64,000 bases of DNA from Actinoplanes oblitus (GTDB lineage: Bacteria; Actinomycetota; Actinomycetes; Mycobacteriales; Micromonosporaceae), in assembly GCF_030252345.1 (NCBI RefSeq), contig NZ_CP126980.1, forward strand, positions 7,393,501 through 7,457,500, read 5' to 3'. Below the pieces are notes generated by a model. That model did no database searches and was not told the DNA's origin. It saw only the letters and a list, made by a program, of their open reading frames with translations. The translations under genes were made by a program, and so were the position numbers. Below, one piece after another: positions 53,306-64,000 of this stretch. Position 1 is the first letter of the stretch, and every line of letters starts with the position of its first letter.

Positions 53306-54306
53306 TTGTCCTCCAGATTGGCCACCGGCTGATCTCCGAACTTCCCCGCCACGGCCCCTGGCTCCGCCACGAGTTCCTCCCGCACCGCGGGTCCCGGCGC
53401 CGCCACGAGTCCCGGCTCGCCCACGGGCGCCGGGTCAGCCACGGGCGCCGCATCCGCCACGAAGCCAGGCTCCGCCGCGAGCCCGGCCGGCAGCGACTTC
53501 CCGGACGGCCCGGCCGCGACCACCGCCTCCACCCGCTCCCGGTCCGCGGCGGGCGCGCCCCGCCGGAACCAGACGAAGAACTCGACGTTGCCACTCGGCC
53601 CGGGCAGCGGGCTCGCCGTCACGTCCACCACGCCCAGGCCCAGCTCCGCCGCGGCCGCCGCGACGTCCAGCACCGCCTCGGCGCGCAGCCGCCAGTCGCG
53701 CACCACACCACCCGCGCCGACCCGCTCCTTGCCCACCTCGAACTGCGGTTTCACCATCAGCGCCAGGTCGCCCTCCGGCCCGGTGCAGGCGGCCAGGGCG
53801 GGCAGCACCAGGCGCAGCGAGATGAACGACAGGTCGGCCACCACCAGGTCGACCGTCCCGCCGATCTGCTCCGGGGTGAGGGTGCGCACGTTGGTCCGCT
53901 CGTGCACGTCGACCCGTTCGTCGGTGCGGATCGGCCAGGCGAGCTGCCCGTATCCGACATCCACGGCGACCACCCGGCTCGCCCCGGCGCGCAGCAGCAC
54001 GTCGGTGAACCCGCCGGTGGACGCGCCCGCGTCGAGGCAGCGCCGCCCCTCGACGGCCAGGCCTTTCGGGCCGAACGCGGCGAGCGCCCCGGCCAGCTTG
54101 TGACCTCCCCGCGAGACGTACTCGGTCTGCGGGTCCTCGCCCGTGACCAGCACCGGGTCGGCCGGGTCGACCATGGCCGCCACCTTGTGGGCCACGGTCC
54201 CCCGGACCTGAACCCGGCCGGCCGCGACCAGTTGGGCGGCCTGTTCCCGGGAACGGGCGAGCTTACGGCGGACGAGCTCGGCGTCGAGACGCGCACGGCG
54301 GGCCAT
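53302..54306 (-). CDS. tlyA: TlyA-family rRNA 2'-O-methyltransferase with low-complexity C-terminal extension
   Basis: 334 residues. An N-terminal S4 domain (ARRARLDAELVRRKLARSRE) is joined to an FtsJ/RlmE-like methyltransferase with CLDAGASTGGFTDVLLRAGA as SAM site and LVVADLSFISLRLVLPAL. TlyA methylates 16S C1409 and 23S C1920 ribose in mycobacteria, which confers capreomycin sensitivity. The usual protein ends near residue 260; here about 70 residues rich in Ala, Pro, Val and Glu follow (AAPVADPAPVGEPGLV). ATG 54306 is preceded by AAAGGA. Confidence 0.94.
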   Translation of the reverse strand: MARRARLDAELVRRKLARSREQAAQLVAAGRVQVRGTVAHKVAAMVDPADPVLVTGEDPQTEYVSRGGHKLAGALAAFGPKGLAVEGRRCLDAGASTGGFTDVLLRAGASRVVAVDVGYGQLAWPIRTDERVDVHERTNVRTLTPEQIGGTVDLVVADLSFISLRLVLPALAACTGPEGDLALMVKPQFEVGKERVGAGGVVRDWRLRAEAVLDVAAAAAELGLGVVDVTASPLPGPSGNVEFFVWFRRGAPAADRERVEAVVAAGPSGKSLPAGLAAEPGFVADAAPVADPAPVGEPGLVAAPGPAVREELVAEPGAVAGKFGDQPVANLEDK

Positions 54307-54328
54307 CAAAATCCTTTTTGTACGTCGG

Positions 54329-54709
54329 TCAGCGATCGATGCCGGCCAGAGTCTCCTGGAGCACCTGGTGCGCGGCCTCGTACTCGGCGATCTGCTCGGC
54401 CGGGGCCAGCCGCGCGGCGTTGGCGAGGGAACTTAGCACCGCGTCCACCGCCGGGTGACCGGTCTCCACCACCATCCCGTCCTCGTCGGTGCGGTAATGC
54501 GCCGCCGCCGGCACCGGCTCGCCCGGCGCCCCCGCGGGACGCGACCCACCCGGCGGCGGGCCGGGCCGGAACCCACCGGCCGGCGGCGCGGGCCGGAAGC
54601 CGCCCGGTGTCGCCCCCGGACGTGGCCCGCCGGGCAGCGGGCCGGGACGCTGGCCACCCTGGGGCGGGCCGGGGCGTGGACCGCCCAGTGCGGGGTTCGG
54701 GAACGTCAC
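54329..54709 (-). CDS. Small conserved protein with Pro/Gly-rich N-terminus
   Basis: 126 residues. The first 60 are repeats of the type GGPRPGPPQGGQRPG and GGFRPGPPPGG, predicted disordered. The last 60 (HPAVDAVLSSLANAARLAPA, EYEAAHQVLQETLAGID) form an amphipathic helical domain resembling the small protein encoded next to tlyA in other actinobacteria. Function unknown. It is 22 bases upstream of tlyA and 4 bases after the next gene, so it belongs to this operon. Confidence 0.78.
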   Translation of the reverse strand: MTFPNPALGGPRPGPPQGGQRPGPLPGGPRPGATPGGFRPAPPAGGFRPGPPPGGSRPAGAPGEPVPAAAHYRTDEDGMVVETGHPAVDAVLSSLANAARLAPAEQIAEYEAAHQVLQETLAGIDR

Positions 54710-54713
54710 GGAA

Positions 54714-55814
54714 TCACGCCTCCGGGGTCTCGGTCCGGCCGGTGCTCTCCGCCACCGGCTGCGACTTCTCGGGTTGAGCCTGACTCGGCACCTGCGCCGT
54801 CTTCTTCGCCGCCCGCTTGGCCGGCGCGCGCTTGGCCGGCGTCGTAGGTGGCAGCTCAGTCGCGGCCGCCGCCTCCTTCACCGCGCTGACCGGCGACGCC
54901 GCCGTCCCCTCCGGGGTCCCGACAGCCGGTGCGACGTCGTTTCCAGCGGCCGGAGCCCCCGCCTTGCGCGGCGCTCGCTTGGCCGGCGCCTTCTTGGCCG
55001 CGGCCTTCTTCGCCGCGGCCTTCCTGGCCGCCGCCTTCCGAGCCGGGCCGCTCGCCGCAGTGGTGGCCCCCGGACTCTCGACCGGCTGCCCCTCCGCCAC
55101 CGCCGCCGCGACCGCGTCCGCGGCCAGCTCGGCCGGCACCGTCCCGTTCACCCCGGCGGCCGGACCCGCCGAAGTGGATTTCCGCGCCGCCTTCTTGGCC
55201 GCCGGCGCCGTCTTGGCCGCCGGCGCCCCGGGTGCGGGCGCGTTACCGGGTGGGGTAGCCGGGGCAGTGCCCGCCGACGGCATCGCGTTCGGGGTGGCCT
55301 TCTTCACCGCTTTCTTGGCCAGAGCCTTCTTCGCCACAGCCTTCTTGGCCGGCGCCGAAGCCGCCCGCGCGGCAACCCCGGGCGCGCCGGCCCCTGGGGC
55401 GGCAGCGCTGGAAGCAGAAGCGCTGGAAGCAGAAGCGTCGGCAGTCCCCGGCCCGGAAGCCCCGGACCTGGCGGTAACCGCCCCCGGACCCCCCTCGGCC
55501 GCGTCCGCCCGAGCCTGCGCCTCCCGCAGCCTCTTCTCCAGATCGTGCACGCGCGTGGTCAACTCGGACACCTCGTCGGCGGTGGCCAGCCCGACCCGCC
55601 CGAGCGCGCGATCCACCTCGTAACGAACGATGTTGGTCAGCGCCTCACGGTTGGCGATGCCCGCCGAGAGCAGGTCCTCGACCAGCCCCTGCACCTGCGC
55701 CGCCGTCGCACCACCCCGGTTGAGCAGCTCACCGGCGACCTTCTGCGCCTTTTTCCGGGGCGTCTCGGTCAGCCCGAGCGCCAGGTCAAGATAAGCCCGC
55801 CATGCATCCGGCAT
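54714..55814 (-). CDS. Phasin-like protein with Lys/Ala histone-H1-like tail
   Basis: 366 residues. The N-terminal 110 residues are helical (YLDLALGLTETPRKKAQKVA, LLNRGGATAAQVQGLVEDLL, VSELTTRVHDLEKRLREAQA), like polyhydroxyalkanoate-granule regulator/phasin-family proteins of actinobacteria. The remaining 250 residues are Ala/Pro/Lys-rich with KKAVAKKALAKKAVKKA, RKAAARKAAAKKAAAKKAP and PAKRAPAKRAAKK blocks, the style of histone-H1-like DNA-binding tails. ATG 55814 follows GAGGAGGAGG. Binding to DNA, RNA or granules is inferred only. It is the first gene of the minus-strand operon leading to tlyA and nadK. Confidence 0.8.
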   Translation of the reverse strand: MPDAWRAYLDLALGLTETPRKKAQKVAGELLNRGGATAAQVQGLVEDLLSAGIANREALTNIVRYEVDRALGRVGLATADEVSELTTRVHDLEKRLREAQARADAAEGGPGAVTARSGASGPGTADASASSASASSAAAPGAGAPGVAARAASAPAKKAVAKKALAKKAVKKATPNAMPSAGTAPATPPGNAPAPGAPAAKTAPAAKKAARKSTSAGPAAGVNGTVPAELAADAVAAAVAEGQPVESPGATTAASGPARKAAARKAAAKKAAAKKAPAKRAPRKAGAPAAGNDVAPAVGTPEGTAASPVSAVKEAAAATELPPTTPAKRAPAKRAAKKTAQVPSQAQPEKSQPVAESTGRTETPEA

Positions 55815-55909
55815 GATCCCTCCTCCTCTCGCCGCGTCGGGTGCCACGCTACCGGCAGCCCCCGACAACTTCCTGAGGTACGGTGCTGGTGTCGCGAGGG
55901 GGGACGCCG

Positions 55910-56245
55910 ATGGCCACCGTGGACGAGTGCCGCACAGCCTTGCACGACCTGGCCGCGAAGCTCGCGGCGAACGCGGAGGCGCGCGGCAAGCTCGACCTCG
56001 ATCGGACGCTCGCCTGCCGGATCACCGACCTGGAGACCGCCTTCCACGGGCGGATCACCGGCGGCCTGCTGACCGACATCGCGGACGGCGACGACCCGAA
56101 GGCGAAAATCGCCCTGATCACCACCAGCGACAACCTGATCGCGCTGATCAACGGCCGGCTGGACATCACCCGCGCGATGGCGTCCCGCCAGATCGCCATC
56201 AAGGCGAACCCGTTCGACCTGCTCAAGCTCCGCAAACTCCTCTGA
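55910..56245 (+). CDS. SCP2 sterol-carrier-like domain protein
   Basis: 111 residues. The pattern ALHDLAAKLAANAEARGK, DRTLACRITDLETAFHGRI and DDPKAKIALITTSDNLIALI, ending MASRQIAIKANPFDLLKLRK, is that of small SCP2-type lipid-binding proteins. Such proteins bind lipids or acyl-CoA in the cytoplasm. ATG 55910 has GAGGGGGG upstream; a start 36 bases earlier is weaker. It is divergent from the phasin-like gene, with 95 bases between starts. Confidence 0.82.
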   Translation: MATVDECRTALHDLAAKLAANAEARGKLDLDRTLACRITDLETAFHGRITGGLLTDIADGDDPKAKIALITTSDNLIALINGRLDITRAMASRQIAIKANPFDLLKLRKLL

Positions 56246-56704
56246 TCACGCCGGGTGATACGCCCCGGGCGCCCCAATCGTTCAAGCCCGCCCGGCAGCG
56301 ACGGATCAGGAACGGTCACCATCGCCAAGTGAAGCGGAAATTCGGCCGCTCTCCCACCCGCCGCGCACTGGCGTCGCCGAGATGCGGATCCGCACCGCCA
56401 CTCGGCCCAGCCGCTCGGCCCGTTGGTGACAGCTTCCGGACGCCCCCTCGCAGGTCGTGCCGCTCGCCTGTGGATCACCAGCGTCTTGATCCACACCTGC
56501 CCACCTTCCCGGGCCTCGGCCGCGTCGGACTCCGCTGATCCGCTTGGGGCACCGACGGCGCGGGCGGCCGCTGCCACCCCACCGGCTTGAATCCCCTCGC
56601 ACCAAAGGGCATTTCGCTGGCCGCCCGCCGATTCCCGGTGGGACGATGAAGGCGAAGTGAGCGACCGCCGGACGACGGCCGCCCCGGGCAACTCGGAGGC
56701 GATC
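56246..56704. other. 460-base intergenic region, no supported gene
   Basis: No convincing reading frame is present. One 9-bp inverted repeat, TGTGGATCA (56469-56477) and TGATCCACA (56487-56495) with a 9-base loop, is the only clear structure. Confidence 0.55.
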
Positions 56705-56917
56705 ATGAACCACGTCCGTCCCGACGTTCCGTGCATCGACGGCACGTGCAACGCGGAAAACGTGCACCAGCGCGCCGAAAAGGTGGCCGTGCCCGATTTT
56801 GACTATATGAGCTCGCCGATGGTGGCCATGGTCGACGGCATCTTCCACATCGACCCCGAGGCCCCTCCGCTCCCCCGCCGCCGGCACCGCCCTCGCCCCG
56901 AGCAGTACCACCACTGA
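56705..56917 (+). CDS. Small hypothetical protein (70 residues)
   Basis: ATG 56705 follows GGAGGCGATC, a good ribosome binding site. The protein has a CIDGTC motif near the N-terminus, a hydrophobic centre (SSPMVAMVDGIFHID) and a basic Arg/His-rich end (RRRHRPRPEQYHH). There is no signal peptide. The pair of cysteines and final histidines could bind a metal. No family recognised. It stands alone between an empty region and a minus-strand repeat. Confidence 0.6.
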   Translation: MNHVRPDVPCIDGTCNAENVHQRAEKVAVPDFDYMSSPMVAMVDGIFHIDPEAPPLPRRRHRPRPEQYHH

Positions 56918-56968
56918 CAATTCAGATCAAAACCCGCTTACGGTACGCCCTGAGCCGTCCCGCCCGCA

Positions 56969-57094
56969 CCCCAGTCCCGCCCGTGGTGCTCCCGCGAGGC
57001 CGCCGCCACCCGGGCCCGTGACGCGCCCCCACCCCAGTCCCGCCCATGGTGCTCCCGCGAAGCCGCCGCCACCCCGGCCCGTGACGCGCCCCCA
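56969..57094. repeat. 63-bp tandem repeat, two copies
   Basis: CCCCAGTCCCGCCC begins at 56969 and 57032. Each copy continues with GTGGTGCTCCCGCGA (or ATGGTGC) and CCCGTGACGCGCCCCC. The period is 63 bases, the same as the array at 35411 although the sequence differs. It lies between the small hypothetical gene and the HAD gene terminator. Confidence 0.8.
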
Positions 57095-57136
57095 GCCCGG
57101 GCTGGTCGTGGGAGTGGTGTCCCGAGCCCGGATACA

Positions 57137-57178
57137 ACGATGAGGGCCAGCCGAGAGAACTCGGCTGACCCTCATCGT
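57137..57178 (-). terminator. Intrinsic terminator after the HAD phosphatase
   Basis: Arms ACGATGAGGG plus CAGCCGAG (57137-57155) and CTCGGCTG plus CCCTCATCGT (57160-57178) pair over 18 positions with one internal C-A mismatch and a 4-base AGAA loop. It lies 19 bases after the minus-strand stop. Confidence 0.8.
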
Positions 57179-57196
57179 CAGGACAAGCAGCGCGGG

Positions 57197-58195
57197 TCAG
57201 AGACCCCAGTCGCGCAGGACTCCGGTGGCCGCATCCGAGCCGGCCTTGACGGCGGTGGCCGGGACCCCGTTCCAGGTGACGCCGCAGAGCAGGCGGAGGG
57301 CGTCGACCGCGTCGCCGGAACCGGACAGGGTCGCCCGGTCGCCGTCGTGGGTGAGGTGCCAGCCGTCGACCTCGGTTGCCGGGACCCGGGCCTGGTCCGC
57401 GGGGCGGAACAGGCCGGAGAGGTCGGCCGCGACGAAGGTCGGACGTCGCTCGGCGGGAGCGGACAGCAGATCGGCCGGTCCGCTGACGCCGGTGAGAACC
57501 AGCAAGCTGTCCATGCCCGCGGTCACCGCGCCCTGGATGTCGGTGTCCAGGCGGTCGCCGATCGCCAGCGGACGCTCCGCACCGGCCAGCGAGGCCGCGG
57601 TCCGGAACAGGGCCGGCTGCGGCTTGCCCACCACCACGTCCGGTTCGCGGTCCAGGGCGGTACGGATCACCGCGACCAGCGAGCCGTTGCCCGGCAGCGG
57701 GCCACGCGGGCTGGGCAGGGTGCGGTCGGTGTTGGTCGCGTACCAGGTGGCACCCGCACGGATGGCGAGCGCCGCCTCGGCGAGGACCTTCCAGCCGACC
57801 TCGGGACCGTACCCCTGAACCACAGCGACCGGGTTGTCCCCGGCCGACTCGACAGGGGTGAGCCCGGCGTCCCGCACCTCGCCGCGCAGCGCCTCCGCGC
57901 CCACCACCAGCACCGGCGAACCGGCCGGCACGTGCTCGGCGATCAGCGCGGCGGCCGCGCCGGCCGAGGTGAGCACCTCGGCCGGTGCGGCGCTGACACC
58001 CATGCCGGTGAGCAGGGCGGCCACCTCGCCGGCGCGACGGGACGCGTTGTTCGTCGCGTACGCGACAGCGGTCCCGTCCGCACGCAGCCGCTCGACCGCC
58101 TCGGCCGCGCCCGGGATCGGTTTGTCGATCAGGAAGACGACGCCGTCCAGGTCGAAGACGGCCAGGTCGTAGCCGCCGGCGAGGTGATCACTCAT
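57197..58195 (-). CDS. HAD-superfamily IIA hydrolase
   Basis: 332 residues. HAD motif I is [20 protein letters not shown], motif [12 protein letters not shown], motif [14 protein letters not shown] and motif [22 protein letters not shown]. The cap insertion between motifs II and III is type IIA, as in NagD and pyridoxal/phosphoglycolate phosphatases. It has about 70 extra C-terminal residues ([20 protein letters not shown]) that are not part of the core. It should hydrolyse a small phosphate ester. ATG 58195 overlaps the upstream TPR/RGG gene stop by four bases. Confidence 0.93.
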   Translation of the reverse strand: MSDHLAGGYDLAVFDLDGVVFLIDKPIPGAAEAVERLRADGTAVAYATNNASRRAGEVAALLTGMGVSAAPAEVLTSAGAAAALIAEHVPAGSPVLVVGAEALRGEVRDAGLTPVESAGDNPVAVVQGYGPEVGWKVLAEAALAIRAGATWYATNTDRTLPSPRGPLPGNGSLVAVIRTALDREPDVVVGKPQPALFRTAASLAGAERPLAIGDRLDTDIQGAVTAGMDSLLVLTGVSGPADLLSAPAERRPTFVAADLSGLFRPADQARVPATEVDGWHLTHDGDRATLSGSGDAVDALRLLCGVTWNGVPATAVKAGSDAATGVLRDWGL

Positions 58196-61041
58196 GCCTG
58201 CGACTGGTCGTCCGCCCGACCGGTGAACTCGTCGCCGGCCTTCTCGTACTTCTCGGTCTTCGGCTTCGCGGACTTCGCCTCGGCCGCCGGGACCTCGTCC
58301 CGCTCGGCGGTCAGGGCGTCGGTGTTGACGTCGGTGTCGGCCACCCGGGCCTCCGCCGCCTCGTCCTCGTCCTCGAAGTCCTCGTCGTCCTCGTCGTCGT
58401 CCTGGTCGGCGAGGTCGTCCTCCTCGAGGTCGTCCTCGTCGAGGTCGCCAACGCTGTCGACGTCGTCCTCGTCGTGCTCCGCCTCGGGCCGGCCGTCCGC
58501 GTCGCGGTCGTCGTCCTCGTCACGGTCGTCCCCGGCACGGTCGTCGTGCTGGGCACGCGCCTCGTCGTCGAGGTCCTCGTCGTCCTCGTCGTCGTCACCT
58601 TCGATGGTGACCCCGTCGAGCTCGAGGATCCGCTCCGCGGCGTCGGTGAGCTGCTCCTCGTCGACCGCGGCGGCCCGCCCGAACCACTCCCGAGCCTCGT
58701 CACGACGACCGGCTGCCAGCAGGGCATCCGCGTAGGCGTAGCGCAGGCGCGCCGCCCAGTCCGCGGTCTCCTCGCCGGTCAGCTCCTTGACCTGGAGCAT
58801 CGCCACGGCCGCGTCGTGCTGGCCGAGGTCACCACGGGCGCCGGCCGCCACGATCAGCAGCTCGATCGCCCCGGACTTCTCCAGGTTCGCCATGTCGGCA
58901 CCGCGGTACAGGTCGATCGCCCGCTCCGGCCGGCCCAGCGCCCGCTCGCAGTCGGCCAGCTCGGCCAGGTGGGTCTGCTTGCCGGTCATCCGGTGGTAGG
59001 TGCGCAGCTCGGCGATCGCCGTGGTCCAGTCCCCCGCCGCGTACGCCGCCAGGCCGACCGCCTCGCGCACCACGGCGATCCGGGAGGCCAGCCGCCGCGC
59101 CGCGATCGCGTGCTGCAGCGCCAGCTCGGAGTCCTCGTCGATGACGGTGCCGGCCGCCACCAGGTGCCGCGAGACCGTGTCGGCGACCTCCCGGGCCAGG
59201 CTCACCAGCTCCGCGCGGACCTCCTGGTCCAGGTCGGCCGCGTTGATCTCCTCGGGGATCTCCGGGGCCTGGAAGACGGCCTGGCCGTCCTCGGTGGTCT
59301 CCGGCTGGTCGCCGCGGAAGCCGCCCCGGTCCCGGTCGCCGCCGCGGAACCCGCCACGGTCGCCGTCCCGGTCACCACGGAATCCACCGCGGTCCCGGTC
59401 GCCACCCTGGTAGCCGCCCCGGTCCTGGGAGCCACCGCGATCGCGGTCGCCGCCACGGAACCCACCGCGGTCGCCACCACCCTGGTAGCCACCCCGGTCG
59501 CCGCCACGGTCACGGTCGCCGCCCCGGAAGCCGCCACGGTCGCCACCGCCCTGGTAGCCACCGCGGTCCCGGTCGCCGCCACGGAACCCGCCGCCCTGCG
59601 GCCGGTCACCCTGCGGCCGGTCACCGCGATATCCGCCGCCACCCTGGAAGCTCTCCCGGGTGCCACCGGTCCGGTCGCGGTCACCGCCCCGGAAGCCGCC
59701 ACGGTCGCCACCGCCCTGGAAGCCGCCACGGTCCCCGCCACGGTCACGGTCGCCGCCGCGGAACCCACCGCGGTCCCCGCCACCCTGGAAGCCGCCACGG
59801 TCACGGTCGCCGCCACGGAACCCGCCACGGTCGCCGCCACCCTGGTAACCCGGACGGTCGCCACCACGGAAGCCGCCCTGCGAACCACCACGGTCGTCAC
59901 GGTTGAACGGCCGGCGCTCGCCACCGCCCTGGAAGCCACCACGGTCGCCACCACGGTCACGGTCGCCACCACGGAAGCCGCCGCGGTCGCCACCACCCTG
60001 GAAGCCGCCACGGTCACGGTCGCCACCACGGAACCCGCCACGGTCGCCGCCACCCTGGTAGCCCGGACGGTCACCGCCACGGAAGCCGCCACGGTCGCCG
60101 CCACCCTGGTAACCCGGACGGTCGCCACCGCGGAAGCCACCGCGGTCGCCGCCACCCTGGTAGCCCGGACGGTCGCCACCGCGGAAGCCGCCCTGCGAAC
60201 CACCACGGTCGTCACGGTTGAACGGCCGGCGCTCGCCACCGCCCTGGAAGCCGCCACGGTCACGGTCGCCACCACGGAAGCCACCGCGGTCGCCGCCACC
60301 CTGGAAGCCGCCACGGTCACGGTCGCCACCGCGGAAGCCGCCACGGTCCCCGCCACCCTGGAAGCCGCCACGGTCACGGTCGCCACCGCGGAACCCGCCA
60401 CGGTCGCCACCACCCTGGTAGCCCGGACGGTCGCCACCGCGGAAGCCACCGCGGTCGCCGCCACCCTGGTAACCCGGACGGTCGCCACCGCGGAACCCGC
60501 CACGGTCGCCACCGCTCACGGAACGGTCGCCACCACGGAAGCCGCCCTGCGAACCACCACGGTCGTCACGGTTGAACGGCCGGCGCTCGCCACCGCCCTG
60601 GAAGCCACCGCGATCGCGGTCGCCACCACGGAAGCCGCCACGGTCGCCACCACCCTGGAAACCACCACGGTCGCCGCCACGGTCACGGTCACCGCCGCGG
60701 AAGCCACCACGGTCGCCACCACCCTGGTAGCCACCACGGTCACCGCCACGGAAGCCACCACGGTCGCCACCACCCTGGTAACCACCACGGTCACGGTCGC
60801 CACCACGGAACCCACCGCGGTCGCCACCGCCCTGGTATCCGCCGCGGTCGCGGTCACCGCCGCGGAAGCCGCCGCGGTCGCGGTCGCCACCCCGGAAGCC
60901 GGCCCGGTCGCGGTCACCCGACCGGTTGCCGCCCTGGTATCCGCCTCCATCGCCGCGGCGAGCGTCGCCGCCATCGCGACCGCGGCCCTCCCGGGCCTCG
61001 TCACGGTTGCTGGAGCCGCCGTCCTGCGGTCCTGTAGTCAC
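58192..61041 (-). CDS. Giant RGG-repeat protein with TPR-like domain and acidic tail
   Basis: 949 residues from GTG 61041 (GGAAGGA upstream). Residues about 25-572 are nearly pure Gly/Arg/Asp repeats: [23 protein letters not shown] and [11 protein letters not shown] units, several dozen copies. A higher-order unit including [13 protein letters not shown] occurs three times, near 59891, 60206 and 60560. Residues about 600-790 are helical TPR-like ([56 protein letters not shown]). The last 150 are Asp/Glu-rich. Conserved TPR proteins sit beside this HAD gene in actinobacteria; the RGG expansion is the unusual part. RGG tracts bind RNA and phase-separate in other organisms; that is inference here. 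Confidence 0.88.
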   Translation of the reverse strand: MTTGPQDGGSSNRDEAREGRGRDGGDARRGDGGGYQGGNRSGDRDRAGFRGGDRDRGGFRGGDRDRGGYQGGGDRGGFRGGDRDRGGYQGGGDRGGFRGGDRGGYQGGGDRGGFRGGDRDRGGDRGGFQGGGDRGGFRGGDRDRGGFQGGGERRPFNRDDRGGSQGGFRGGDRSVSGGDRGGFRGGDRPGYQGGGDRGGFRGGDRPGYQGGGDRGGFRGGDRDRGGFQGGGDRGGFRGGDRDRGGFQGGGDRGGFRGGDRDRGGFQGGGERRPFNRDDRGGSQGGFRGGDRPGYQGGGDRGGFRGGDRPGYQGGGDRGGFRGGDRPGYQGGGDRGGFRGGDRDRGGFQGGGDRGGFRGGDRDRGGDRGGFQGGGERRPFNRDDRGGSQGGFRGGDRPGYQGGGDRGGFRGGDRDRGGFQGGGDRGGFRGGDRDRGGDRGGFQGGGDRGGFRGGDRDRTGGTRESFQGGGGYRGDRPQGDRPQGGGFRGGDRDRGGYQGGGDRGGFRGGDRDRGGDRGGYQGGGDRGGFRGGDRDRGGSQDRGGYQGGDRDRGGFRGDRDGDRGGFRGGDRDRGGFRGDQPETTEDGQAVFQAPEIPEEINAADLDQEVRAELVSLAREVADTVSRHLVAAGTVIDEDSELALQHAIAARRLASRIAVVREAVGLAAYAAGDWTTAIAELRTYHRMTGKQTHLAELADCERALGRPERAIDLYRGADMANLEKSGAIELLIVAAGARGDLGQHDAAVAMLQVKELTGEETADWAARLRYAYADALLAAGRRDEAREWFGRAAAVDEEQLTDAAERILELDGVTIEGDDDEDDEDLDDEARAQHDDRAGDDRDEDDDRDADGRPEAEHDEDDVDSVGDLDEDDLEEDDLADQDDDEDDEDFEDEDEAAEARVADTDVNTDALTAERDEVPAAEAKSAKPKTEKYEKAGDEFTGRADDQSQA

Positions 61042-61132
61042 GGATCAGTCCTTCCAAGTACGGCGGCGGGCCCTCGGTGCGGGCGGCCTGGCGTCAAACA
61101 CAAAGTTACTAGGGAACGAAGTCATAAACGCA

Positions 61133-61167
61133 GTCGAGGGCCGACCCCAGGTGGGGCGGCCCTCGAC
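61133..61167 (-). terminator. rRNA operon terminator
   Basis: GTCGAGGGCC (61133-61142) and GGCCCTCGAC (61158-61167) form a 10-bp stem, with a second inner CCCC/GGGG pairing. It lies just after the 5S gene, in the direction of the minus strand. Confidence 0.8.
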
Positions 61168-61179
61168 CGTTACGTTGAG

Positions 61180-61297
61180 TCCGGCGGCGTCCTACTCTCC
61201 CACACCCTCCCGAGTGCAGTACCATCGGCGCTGGAGGGCTTAGCTACCGGGTTCGGAATGTAACCGGGCGTTTCCCCTCCGCTATGACCACCGAAAC
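61180..61297 (-). rRNA. rrf: 5S ribosomal RNA
   Basis: About 117 bases on the minus strand, from GTTTCGGTGGTCATAGCGGA (5' end, 61297) through the conserved CGCCCGGTTACATTCCGAAC and TAAGCCCTCCAGCGCCGATG to GCCGCCGGACT. The ends pair as in 5S helix I. This is a complete gene. Ends may be off by one or two bases. Confidence 0.95.
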
Positions 61298-61453
61298 AGC
61301 TATCAGCGCGGAACCAACCAGCAACCCGTATCCCTCTCCGGCACCCCAGCCGGCCCCGACATCATCGGAAGCCAACCAGAATCCCTGAGAAGAAACAGGG
61401 TGGTTGTTCGTTTGCTGTGAATCACACAGTGGACGCAAGCAGAAAATTTAGGG
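61298..61453 (-). other. 23S-5S spacer
   Basis: About 155 bases between 23S and 5S. They include TTGTTCGTTTGCTGTGAATC-type AT-richer stretches and no tRNA fold. Confidence 0.75.

Positions 61454-64000
<2,547 letters not shown>

Noticed and set aside
59300..61000. CRISPR array in the repeat region
   Set aside because: Repeats are coding, in frame and lack regular unique spacers.
58474..61263. A 929-codon plus-strand open frame antisense to the RGG gene
   Set aside because: It is the mirror of the repeat codons (Val/Ala/Thr runs), has no ribosome binding site and runs into the 5S gene.

Overview
The window is chromosomal DNA from a high-GC actinobacterium. Protein genes are extremely GC-rich, GTG starts are common, and many neighbours overlap by 4 bases (GTGA or ATGA). 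One long stretch has the gene order rluB-scpB-scpA ... parA-xerD-ald ... NUDIX-pyrG ... mctB-steA-recN-nadK-tlyA, which is the order known from Mycobacterium tuberculosis and Streptomyces. The cellulases with family 2 carbohydrate-binding modules and the overall style suggest Micromonosporaceae, perhaps Actinoplanes. The genus is an inference, not a demonstrated fact.

Region 1 (1-17.4 kb) is accessory and mostly metabolic or secreted. It holds the 3' end of a GH9 cellulase, a membrane glycosyltransferase, a LacI regulator, a nucleotidyltransferase, a secreted Ala/Gly-rich repeat protein, a small ricin-B-like secreted protein, a secreted lipase-like hydrolase, an SDR next to a truncated LysR regulator, an RtcB-type RNA ligase, a MatB-like acyl-CoA synthetase, a Tat-exported metallophosphatase, an alpha/beta hydrolase and an FtsX-ectodomain-like membrane protein. 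A transposase remnant lies near 7.1 kb.

Region 2 (17.5-29.4 kb) is the chromosome-maintenance block on the minus strand (rluB, scpB, scpA, an M50-like membrane protein, parA, xerD, ald). It is interrupted by acylphosphatase, two membrane proteins and two DJ-1/PfpI-type genes. scpA and scpB carry long low-complexity extensions.

Region 3 (29.5-39.9 kb) is a second accessory insertion in the conserved order. It contains a protein with a C-terminal barstar domain, a GH5 cellulase with a CebR/CelR-type operator lying on its promoter, a divergent NmrA/HxlR pair with a palindromic operator candidate, VOC and MDR oxidoreductase genes, an 870-base intergenic space filled with three kinds of tandem repeat, an MFS transporter, a HEAT-repeat protein and a secreted alpha/beta hydrolase.

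Region 4 (39.9-55.8 kb, all minus strand) resumes the conserved block: NUDIX, pyrG, a large polytopic membrane protein, a GT4 glycosyltransferase, a MurJ-like flippase, a WecA/MraY-like sugar-phosphate transferase, mctB, steA, recN, nadK, tlyA, a small conserved protein and a phasin-like protein with a histone-H1-like tail. The initiating transferase, glycosyltransferase, flippase and membrane protein look like a linked envelope-glycan assembly set beside the cytokinesis pair steA/mctB.

Region 5 (55.9-64 kb) has an SCP2-like protein, a small hypothetical protein, a HAD-IIA phosphatase and its overlapping neighbour, a 949-residue protein made of about 550 residues of RGG/GGD repeats, a TPR-like domain and an acidic tail. 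This is the most unusual gene of the window. It is followed by the 3' part of an rRNA operon on the minus strand (5S complete, 23S partial, running off the end).
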